In this document: piece after piece, positions 37,258 to 44,359 of the stretch
How the letters are laid out: every line of letters starts with the position of its first letter
Position numbering within the stretch: position 1 is the stretch's first letter
Assembly: GCA_016218715.1 (NCBI GenBank)
Contig: JACRDG010000106.1
Span: 42,836-106,835, forward strand
Reading direction: 5' to 3'
Length of the DNA stretch: 64,000 nucleotides
Source of the DNA: Desulfomonile tiedjei
GTDB taxonomy: Bacteria; Desulfobacterota; Desulfomonilia; Desulfomonilales; Desulfomonilaceae
The notes under the pieces: model-generated
Databases searched by the model: none
Told to the model about the DNA's origin: nothing
Seen by the model: only the letters and a program-made list of their open reading frames with translations
Program-made: the position numbers and the translations under genes

Positions 37258-37383
37258 ATGGAAACAAAGTCATCGAGCATTCGATGTTGTTGCATCGGCA
37301 ACATCTGTAAGAAAATGGACAGCGACTCCGACTGCGCCAAGGCCGGCGGTGTGATGGTGAGCGGATGTCATGACTGCAAGTGA
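37258..37383 (+). CDS. Very small cysteine-rich protein
   Basis: A 41-residue peptide, METKSSSIRCCCIGNICKK followed by a short acidic run and a C-terminal CHDCK. Seven cysteines make up about one sixth of the protein. TGGAGG seven bases before the ATG and a hairpin right after the stop support it as a real gene. It lies 180 bp after the previous small gene on the same strand. Metal binding or a disulfide-rich structure is the obvious guess. No homologue is recognised with certainty. Confidence 0.65.
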   Translation: METKSSSIRCCCIGNICKKMDSDSDCAKAGGVMVSGCHDCK

Positions 37384-37384
37384 C

Positions 37385-37405
37385 CGTCTCCTTTCTTTGG
37401 AGACG
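37385..37405 (+). terminator. Hairpin directly after the cysteine-rich gene
   Basis: CGTCTCC (37385-37391) pairs with GGAGACG (37399-37405) around a 7-base pyrimidine loop, starting two bases after the stop codon. Only a weak pyrimidine tract follows (CATCCTTTCC). The rest of 37406-37716 shows no gene. Confidence 0.45.
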
Positions 37406-37716
37406 AGCATCCTTTCCGAGTGCCGCGGCGTGAGAGTTGCGGCACTTCTCCGGCTTCCCCTCCGATGAATTTCCTTGAACATACGGCGAAGAGTGACCGC
37501 TAACCGCGTTCATGTACCGCGATCACAATGCTTTTGACGCTAGACGCTTTTCCGTGTAGTTCTCCTGAAGGGGTTATGGTCGTGGGGCCTCTCATAGCGT
37601 TCTGCGGGGAGAACGTAATTTCGGCTGAGGTCTTCCTTGCCGGAACCCAGAACGGCCTTGCACAATGGGCTTCTGTTTTCTTCACCGATTGCTCGGAGAA
37701 ACCTGGAGGTTGGAAA

Positions 37717-38964
37717 ATGCGATGTTCGAAAAGAGCTTGGCAGACGGTCAGCGTGCCGGTCCTCGTCGCACTTGTCTTGCTGTACAGCACAGCCATTGCT
37801 CAAGCTCAATCGGTAACCGGCTTGAGTGGGGTGCCCGCGGTTGCACCTCTGAAGAAATTCTATTCCATACCGGATTTTCAGATCGGCGGCGAATACGACT
37901 TCGCCAATGAGGCGCTTTTCGAGCGGGGCGGCAAAGGAGGCGTGACACTCGAGTCGCTTGGGCAGAAGCCGCTGCGTGTCTCTTACATCGCGGTGGGGAC
38001 GCCGCAGAGGGACAAGGACGGCAAGATCGTCAACGCGGTCATGATCAGTTCCTACTATTCCGGCGATGCGGCCACGATGTACGACTTCTGGTACGAAGGG
38101 CAAAAAGGGAACGCCTTCTCCAAGGGAGCGGTCGTGGGTCCGGGCAAGCTCATCGATACCGACAAATGCTACGTCGTCTTCCTCGATGCGCTCGGATTGT
38201 GGGGCGCCAGCAAACCCAGCGACGGGCTCGGCATGAAGTTCCCGCGTTATACGACCCTAGACCTGGTGCAGGCCAATTATCGGTTGCTCAAGGACGAATT
38301 GGGCGTGGCCAAGGTCAAACTGGCCACCGGCGTATCGATGGGGGCCATGCAGAGTTACGCTCTCGCGGTCATGCATCCGGATTTCGTCGAAGCGATCATG
38401 CCGGTGGGTGGGATCGTGAAGTCGGACCCTGTGGTCCGGTGGCTGTTCCAGCTCATGAGCGACGCAATGGAGAGCGACCCGGTATGGCGGGAGACCAAGG
38501 GTGACTACTACGCACGCCCCAAGGATCAGCACCCGAACAAGGGCCTGATGTTCGGGTGGTCGGTTCTCGGGCAGACGAGCTTCAGTCTGGATTTCCGAGT
38601 GAAGCAACCGTGGGATGTGGTAACAAAGGATGTCTTCGTCTGGGAGCCCAAAGGTGATGAAGGCGGAAACCTGATAAGCAAAGCCGCAGAATACGACGTC
38701 AACGATTTGCTGTGCCGCAATCTATCTCTCAAGGATTACGACCTCTCCCTCGGGCTCAGCAGGATAAAGGCACGCACGCTCATCATCCATGTGAAGAACG
38801 ATCAATGGCTCATGTACTCCACCGCGGAAGAAGCTGCAAAGCAGATCCCCGGTGCGAAACTGGTTTCTTTCGAGGACCCGCTGGCCCACTACGCAGTGTT
38901 TCGCGGACCCAACGTCATGAAGAAGGAGGTCGAAGCGTTCTTCGGCGAAATCGGCCTGAAATAA
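37717..38964 (+). CDS. Exported MetX-like alpha/beta hydrolase
   Basis: A 415-residue alpha/beta hydrolase with a signal peptide (about 1-31, VPVLVALVLLYSTAIAQAQ). The layout is that of homoserine acetyltransferase-like proteins. The nucleophile elbow is GVSMGAMQ with Ser207. An Asp in HVKNDQW and a His in LAHYAVF are the likely other catalytic residues. A periplasmic location argues against methionine synthesis, since acetyl-CoA is cytoplasmic, so an esterase or hydrolase role is more likely. GGAGG eight bases before the ATG sets the start and excludes a 63-residue upstream extension. Confidence 0.82.
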   Translation: MRCSKRAWQTVSVPVLVALVLLYSTAIAQAQSVTGLSGVPAVAPLKKFYSIPDFQIGGEYDFANEALFERGGKGGVTLESLGQKPLRVSYIAVGTPQRDKDGKIVNAVMISSYYSGDAATMYDFWYEGQKGNAFSKGAVVGPGKLIDTDKCYVVFLDALGLWGASKPSDGLGMKFPRYTTLDLVQANYRLLKDELGVAKVKLATGVSMGAMQSYALAVMHPDFVEAIMPVGGIVKSDPVVRWLFQLMSDAMESDPVWRETKGDYYARPKDQHPNKGLMFGWSVLGQTSFSLDFRVKQPWDVVTKDVFVWEPKGDEGGNLISKAAEYDVNDLLCRNLSLKDYDLSLGLSRIKARTLIIHVKNDQWLMYSTAEEAAKQIPGAKLVSFEDPLAHYAVFRGPNVMKKEVEAFFGEIGLK

Positions 38965-39055
38965 GAGCTGATACCAATAGAGTGGGACATCCGGGCAGGA
39001 CGCTGCTGAACGACGGGGAATCCAGGATGAGGCTCGTTGTCGCTGGGTACAGGAT

Positions 39056-39157
39056 TTCGTAAATACGGTATCGCTCATGGGCCTGCTCTTGGCTGTTCAG
39101 TGGGGCCGGCATCTTGCCGGTCCGTTAAGAAATGACAGGCAAGATGCGTGTCCCACC
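39056..39157 (+). repeat. Twin-hairpin dispersed repeat, copy 2
   Basis: The unit begins TTCGTAAATACGGTATCGCT and CTCTTGGCTGTTCAGTGG, then has hairpin 1 GGCCGGCATCTTGCCGGTCC and hairpin 2 GACAGGCAAGATGC, ending GTCCCACC. It is closely similar over its length to the copy at 42360-42463. The surrounding 38965-39296 gap has no gene. Confidence 0.8.
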
Positions 39158-39296
39158 GTGCTTCCCGATGCGTCACCCTATTTGCGCCATAGAATACCAA
39201 GCCGCCCGGACGTATGACATTCGGGCCACCCACCTCCGGACCTTGGCGCTGCTGGGCCAGGATTCTGGTACGGGATGGTGATTTTGAGGCAGTCCT

Positions 39297-41417
39297 TCAC
39301 TCTTTGACCACTCTGCACAGATAGCACTTGAGGGGCTCGGTCCCGGTGTCCGGATCGAAACCCGCATCGCCGAACAAGAGATTGACGCTGGATCTTTTCC
39401 AGCCGTATTCCGGCGGGTCTTCCTCCGGGAACCACCAGGCGTGCTGGGCGTTTACGACATCAGGAGCGATCCCGTCGAAGAGTCTGGCCTTCATCCGCAC
39501 GCGGGTGGATGGAGACTCGACCCACACCCAGTCCCCGTCCTCGATGCCCAGGGAAGCCGCTGTCTCAGGGTGGATCTCCACCAGTGGATCGGGATTTCGG
39601 CTCCTTAGGGATGCGATCTGGCGCCCCTCGGAGTGGAAGAACTCCCTGATCTTGTTTCCCGCGATCAGGATAAGCGGGTATTTTGCGGCCACACCAGGTG
39701 CAGAAACGGGCGAAAGCACCGGCTCTCGATAGACCGGCAGTGCCGCGACTCCGAGGTGCTCGGCCACGGTGCTGAAGAGTTCGAACTTGCCGGTGGGAGT
39801 GTGGAATCCTTCCTCTCGGTACTTGTGGTACCGCATCTCTCCAACCAGGATGCCTCGCTCGCAGAACTCGTCGAAGGTCATTCCCGTATCTTCCAGCAGC
39901 CAGTCGAGGTACTGCTTCCGATCCTTCCAGGGAAAAGCTTCGTGCAAGCCGAGGCGATGCGCGAGGTCGAAAATCACATCCCGGTCATCCCGGGCTTCGC
40001 CGATCTGTGCGACCTTCTTCCGCGCCAGTACACACCAGATCTTGTGGAGGCTCACGACATCGTCCTGTTCGAGCCAGGTGGCCGCGGGGAGGACGAGGTC
40101 GGCCAACTGCGCAGTAGGGGTCATGAAGAAATCCGAGACCACCGTGAACTCCAGATGCTCTCGCAACGCCCGTTCGATGGTGAGAGATTGCGTCTGAGTG
40201 AGCAGCGGGTTGGAACCCACGATCCACATAGCCCGCACCCGATAAGGTTTCCCGCTCTTGACAGACTGCCAGAACATCGGCGGATGGCAGAAGTCCGCGA
40301 GGGGAAACTGGCCTGCAGTCACCATGCGTGCCTTCATGCCCGGCGAGAGAAACTGCCCCCCGCCCTGATCCCGATTGACGAACAACGACTTGGGCTTCAC
40401 TTTCGTCGGAGCCACCCATAAGACGTCACCGCCGGGCAGGTCCACATTGCCGGTGATGGCGCTGAGGGTCAGGAGTGCTCGGGCTGTCTGGAAATTACAC
40501 CCGTTCATGTCCACGCCGTTGCCCCATTGCAGGCAAGCCGGTTTGGTGGTCGCGTACATCCGCGCCGCGCCGCGAATAATTTCCGCGGGAATGCGGGTGA
40601 TGGGCTCGGCCCACTTGGGAGTGAACGGACGGACATGCTCGGCAAGTTTGTCAAAGCCGAAGGCATAACGGTCGACAAAATCGTGGTCCACCAGGTCTTC
40701 GGTGATGATGGTGTGAATCATCGCCAGGGCAAGTGCACCGTCAGTTCCCGGCCGCAATTGCAGCCAGAAATCCGCTCTTTCTGCCGGGCCGATACGCCTC
40801 GGGTCCACGACAATCACGCGGCGGGCCTTTCTCAAGGCTCTCGCGAGCATCCCTCCGCACATGCCGTCCGCGGACCCCGATTCCGTGACATTGCACCCCC
40901 ACAGGAGCACGCACGCGGGTGCTTCCCCGCCGAAGCCGTAGATGTCGCACACGGGGAGCTGCCCAAGGGTCATTCCCGCGGCCTGGACCCGCGGTATGTA
41001 ACATACATGACCCGGCGCGACGAAGTTCGGCGTGCCGAAGGCATGAGCAAAGCGGAGGGTAAACTCGATGTACGGCCTGCCGGTCCCCTGCCCTATGGCG
41101 AGGTACTCCGGGCCGCTCTCCCGTTTCACGCGGACGAACTTCTCCGCCATTTCATGGAGCGCTTCATCCCAGGAGATCTTGCTCCACCGGTTTTCGCCGC
41201 GTTTCCCGGCACGGCGCAGGGGATGCGTTAGTCGATCGGGATGATAGAGCACTTCGGGAGCCGCTGCGCCCTTGGGGCAGAGATACCCCCGACTGGTGGG
41301 ACTCTCGGGATCGCCGGTGACCTTCACCACGCGGTCTCCCTCGAGATGCACGAGCACCTGGCACACTCCATGACACCCGCGACAGGACGATCGAACGATC
41401 TTCTTCCCTTGAGACAC
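39297..41417 (-). CDS. Molybdopterin oxidoreductase, acetylene-hydratase-like group
   Basis: A 706-residue enzyme of the DMSO reductase family. The N-terminus binds a [4Fe-4S] cluster through CRGCHGVC and a later LCPKG. The molybdopterin domains follow, with GTGRPYIEF, VVDPRRIGPAE and MTPTAQLADLVLPAATWLE, and the C-terminal dinucleotide-binding domain starts near YPLILIAGNK. No twin-arginine leader is present, so it is probably cytoplasmic. Its overall organisation recalls acetylene hydratase and related tungsten/molybdenum enzymes, and wtpA lies elsewhere in the window. The substrate is unknown. GTG 41417 is preferred because GGAGG lies five bases before it. Confidence 0.85.
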   Translation of the reverse strand: MSQGKKIVRSSCRGCHGVCQVLVHLEGDRVVKVTGDPESPTSRGYLCPKGAAAPEVLYHPDRLTHPLRRAGKRGENRWSKISWDEALHEMAEKFVRVKRESGPEYLAIGQGTGRPYIEFTLRFAHAFGTPNFVAPGHVCYIPRVQAAGMTLGQLPVCDIYGFGGEAPACVLLWGCNVTESGSADGMCGGMLARALRKARRVIVVDPRRIGPAERADFWLQLRPGTDGALALAMIHTIITEDLVDHDFVDRYAFGFDKLAEHVRPFTPKWAEPITRIPAEIIRGAARMYATTKPACLQWGNGVDMNGCNFQTARALLTLSAITGNVDLPGGDVLWVAPTKVKPKSLFVNRDQGGGQFLSPGMKARMVTAGQFPLADFCHPPMFWQSVKSGKPYRVRAMWIVGSNPLLTQTQSLTIERALREHLEFTVVSDFFMTPTAQLADLVLPAATWLEQDDVVSLHKIWCVLARKKVAQIGEARDDRDVIFDLAHRLGLHEAFPWKDRKQYLDWLLEDTGMTFDEFCERGILVGEMRYHKYREEGFHTPTGKFELFSTVAEHLGVAALPVYREPVLSPVSAPGVAAKYPLILIAGNKIREFFHSEGRQIASLRSRNPDPLVEIHPETAASLGIEDGDWVWVESPSTRVRMKARLFDGIAPDVVNAQHAWWFPEEDPPEYGWKRSSVNLLFGDAGFDPDTGTEPLKCYLCRVVKE

Positions 41418-41515
41418 GAGCACCTCCAGGTTCCCACAGGCAGTTCGCCAGGTTTGTTTTCAACGCGAGAAGGAGGCGCCGGCTTAGCAGCGGGCTCACC
41501 GGCAACGATCCTGCC

Positions 41516-42076
41516 CTATTTCAGCCCCGCTGCTCCGGCGAGAAAATCGTCGGTATTGAGCACTCGGGCATAGACTGCCCCCAATGCGGACATGAACGCA
41601 GCATGGACGAATTCGGCCGAGACATCCACACCCTGATGGGAGAGGCCTCGCGCGGCGCACCCGTCGCTCAAGACGACACAAGCGCAGCCGTGATCGAACG
41701 CGGCTCGCACCGATGCGTCCACGCACATGTGGGTCATCATCCCGCAGACGACCAGCTTGCGCAGTCCGTTGTCCTTCAGGTGATCGAGTAACGGCGTGTC
41801 TCGGAATGAGTTCGGGTAATGCTTTTGGACCACAAGCTCTCCGGGAAGCGGCTTGACGTGCTCGTGAATCTCGACCCCTTCAGAGTTCGGCACTAAGAAC
41901 GTGGCCCCGACTCTGGCGGCGATGTGTTGAACGTGAATGACGGGGAGGCCTCGGTTACGGAAATGATCGAGGGCCTTTTTCGCCATAAGGCTGGCTTGAG
42001 GGCTCCCCGGAACTTCCATCTTGCCGCCGGGAAAATAATCATTCTGAATGTCGATGAGGAGCAACGCAGTTTCCAT
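41516..42076 (-). CDS. Isochorismatase-family cysteine hydrolase
   Basis: A 186-residue cytoplasmic hydrolase. The catalytic triad is visible: Asp9 (LLLIDIQNDYFPGG), Lys85 (VVQKHYPNSF) and Cys118 (GMMTHMCVDAS). The Cys marks it as a nicotinamidase- or amidase-like member, unlike isochorismatase itself, which lacks it. It is transcribed toward the molybdopterin gene with a gap of about 100 bp, so the two may be co-expressed. The substrate is an amide or related compound, not identifiable here. Confidence 0.88.
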   Translation of the reverse strand: METALLLIDIQNDYFPGGKMEVPGSPQASLMAKKALDHFRNRGLPVIHVQHIAARVGATFLVPNSEGVEIHEHVKPLPGELVVQKHYPNSFRDTPLLDHLKDNGLRKLVVCGMMTHMCVDASVRAAFDHGCACVVLSDGCAARGLSHQGVDVSAEFVHAAFMSALGAVYARVLNTDDFLAGAAGLK

Positions 42077-42651
42077 AGGATGACCTCCGAAATGTGAAGC
42101 AGGGGAAATCGATGCGGACTCTTCCCACTGCAGCGCGATCGAGTTGCGGGAAGCCTTCCGGAATCATTGTACCATCTCGAACGTCACTTGTGGAGAAAAG
42201 CTATTCTCGGCAATCAATTCCTGGAAGGCACGCGCCTGAAGAACGCGAAGAAGTCTTCTGACAAACCAGCCTCACGTCTTACCTCGTCAGGATTGACTCT
42301 TCATGGCAAGCCGTGTGTCTTTGCGGGAATGTCAGCAGGGCACTCCAATCTTGGTACTGTTTTCATAAATACGGTCTCGCTTGGAGGCTCTGCTCTTGGC
42401 TGTTCAGTGGGGCCGGCATCCTGCCGGTCCATTAAGAAGTGACAGGCAAGATGCCTGTCCCACCAAGAAACCTAAAATCCGCGACCGGACTTCTGAAATG
42501 GTGTACTTAGCGTAAGCCAAAAAGGGGCATGGTGGTGAGAAGGACCAATGATGATTGTTATCCGTGAGATAGGCGGTGAGACCGTTCTGAGTCGGAGCGG
42601 AATCCGGCATGAGGGATGCAAGGCAAGACCTGACAAGCGACCTCAATCGCG
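42077..42651. other. Intergenic region containing a dispersed repeat
   Basis: No gene is supported in this 575-bp stretch. It holds copy 3 of the twin-hairpin repeat. The peptides that can be read across the repeat (for example VGQASCLSL) are artefacts of the repeat. Confidence 0.5.
42360..42463 (+). repeat. Twin-hairpin dispersed repeat, copy 3
   Basis: Same order as copy 2: TTTTCATAAATACGGTCTCG, CTCTTGGCTGTTCAGTGG, hairpin 1 GGCCGGCATCCTGCCGGTCC, hairpin 2 GACAGGCAAGATGCCTGTC, end CCCACC. It is the cleanest copy, with both hairpins intact. Confidence 0.8.
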
Positions 42652-42945
42652 TCAATCGGCATGGAGTCCGCTTCGGCCAACGCGAGCCGATGCAATAACT
42701 CTGCTTTTCCAACTGGTTACCGAATCATCCTGGCACGCGGCCCGGAAGCAGCAACGCTCTTCCGAGCAATCATTGTATCCTCTGTTAAAGCAATCGGAAT
42801 ATCCGGCTTTCCGTTGTGCCTGGTGTATCTTTTCGGTATACCTCTTGCGTATGCAGGAAGGACAGTATCCGTGTGAGATGTCGGCTTCCGTGGCCTGTGG
42901 ATCGCCCCATTCTATACCGCAGAGAAGGCATCTATACTTGAGCAT
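42652..42945 (-). CDS. Small zinc-ribbon-like protein
   Basis: A 97-residue soluble protein. The N-terminus has two CxxC knuckles (YRCLLCGIEWG and GYCPSCIRKRY) that would form a zinc ribbon. Further cysteines lie in DCFNRGYNDCSEERCCFRAAC. GGAGTG lies eight bases before the ATG. Isolated zinc-ribbon proteins of this size often act as small regulators or adaptors. The function is unknown. It is flanked on both sides by long non-coding stretches. Confidence 0.7.
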   Translation of the reverse strand: MLKYRCLLCGIEWGDPQATEADISHGYCPSCIRKRYTEKIHQAQRKAGYSDCFNRGYNDCSEERCCFRAACQDDSVTSWKSRVIASARVGRSGLHAD

Positions 42946-43592
42946 CTTTGTTTCACTCCAAGTAACCTACCCATCGACCGCAAACACCGGAGCCCGAAGG
43001 GCCGCTCGAACCACTAGCCGTCGTGACACCAAACAGCCCGAATCCAACATCTGTTAGACACTTAGAGCATATTGTTCCGACGAGGTCAAGAGAAAAAGCG
43101 TTTCTCTCCTGAACTACGGGCGGACCTGCTTGCAATAGATTAGATTCGTTGGCGAATCCATGTATTCATTGCGCCCAGTGGCGAGCACCGGCACCACGCG
43201 TAAGCGTTTTGTCGCTTTGATTACTCGCTGCTCTTGGTCGCGAGTCCCAGACGGAGCTCTTTGTTTCCTCGACTGCGAAGCCACGGTGGAAATGGAGGTT
43301 GACTCGTGGGACAGTTGTGACTTATCCTAAAAACGAGGAGTACAGGCGCTTTTGCATACGGTTGGCACCACAGCAAAAGGCCGAGCGATAATCCAATGTC
43401 GTGCCTTGCTCTCTCAGTAACCTGGAGGTCTTCGCTGGCAGTCCCAGAAGTTCACGATTTGCGCGACTCGTCGGCCGTCACGAGCCCATCGTCTTGTTGA
43501 GCCGAAAAGGGGACACATTCTTCAGGCATTCGAGGCTATCGAGAGCATCCTGAGGACGAGACATCCGCTCTCTATCCCGCGAAGGAGAAGCT
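42946..43592. other. Intergenic region without a recognisable gene
   Basis: This 647-bp stretch has only short, overlapping open frames with no ribosome sites. The promoter for the zinc-ribbon gene (minus strand) and the PilZ gene (plus strand) should both lie here. I see no repeat or clear structured RNA. Confidence 0.4.
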
Positions 43593-44180
43593 ATGGCTTC
43601 CAAGCGAAAGATCGAAGCCAAAGACATCGTCAGCGAAATCAAGTCAGGAATGACCGGACCCGCGCTGAGTGAAAAATACAAGCTTTCATACAAGGAGCTG
43701 CGTTTCGGCCTTACCCAGCTCTTGCTCGACAAGGCCATAACTGACTCCGAGTTCAGCAAGACAATATGCACTCTCTATTTCTCTGACGATGCAGACCCCA
43801 CGGGGGTACGATTCGACGATATCGAACTCGAGAACATTCGTCGATTTCACAGATTAAATGCAGAGTTCGCCGAATTGGCACTCTTTGATGCTAAACTCCC
43901 TGGGAACAGAGGCAGAGTGTTGGACATTTCGGAGGATGGGATCCAGGCACTGGGGATTGAAGCCAGCGTCAAAGAAGTCAAAAGCCTCACCATGACGGTA
44001 AGTGGCGTTCCCGCTATCCCTCCGATTTCATTCGAGGGTGAATGCATGTGGATGAGGCGAGAACCATCAACGGGGTTGTGCTTCGCCGGCTTTGAAATCG
44101 TCACAATCGCGGATGCTGACCTGCAGCAGTTACGGCGCTTGATTGAGATTTTCAAGGGAAGCGCCAAGACCCACAAATAG
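43593..44180 (+). CDS. PilZ domain protein with N-terminal SGMT module
   Basis: A 195-residue cytoplasmic protein. Residues 1-57 carry a small helical module (IVSEIKSGMTGPALSEKYKLS) shared with the membrane metalloprotease-like protein at 33103. The PilZ domain follows, with the RxxxR motif at Arg83-Arg87 (RRFHR) and DISEDG (111-116) matching the D/NxSxxG motif, so c-di-GMP binding is likely. The ATG is preceded by AAGGAG. It lies upstream of the RND transporter on the same strand, with a 179-bp gap. Confidence 0.82.
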   Translation: MASKRKIEAKDIVSEIKSGMTGPALSEKYKLSYKELRFGLTQLLLDKAITDSEFSKTICTLYFSDDADPTGVRFDDIELENIRRFHRLNAEFAELALFDAKLPGNRGRVLDISEDGIQALGIEASVKEVKSLTMTVSGVPAIPPISFEGECMWMRREPSTGLCFAGFEIVTIADADLQQLRRLIEIFKGSAKTHK

Positions 44181-44359
44181 CGGGGAAACCGCGATTGGCT
44201 GCGCAGTGGCAGCCACGCGAGTGACTGGTTGCAGCTCCTAGCAGACCGGACCGTGCAGCACACAGCTGTGGGATCGAGAAATCTTAGGATGATGACGATT
44301 CTTTTTCCTCCTTTTCTGCAACGACCAAAATCTTCCGTCATGGTTCCAGCCCGCGAGGA

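Noticed and set aside
37528..37716. Upstream extension of the MetX-like gene
   Set aside because: The 63 extra residues precede a clear signal peptide, and GGAGG lies eight bases before the ATG at 37717.
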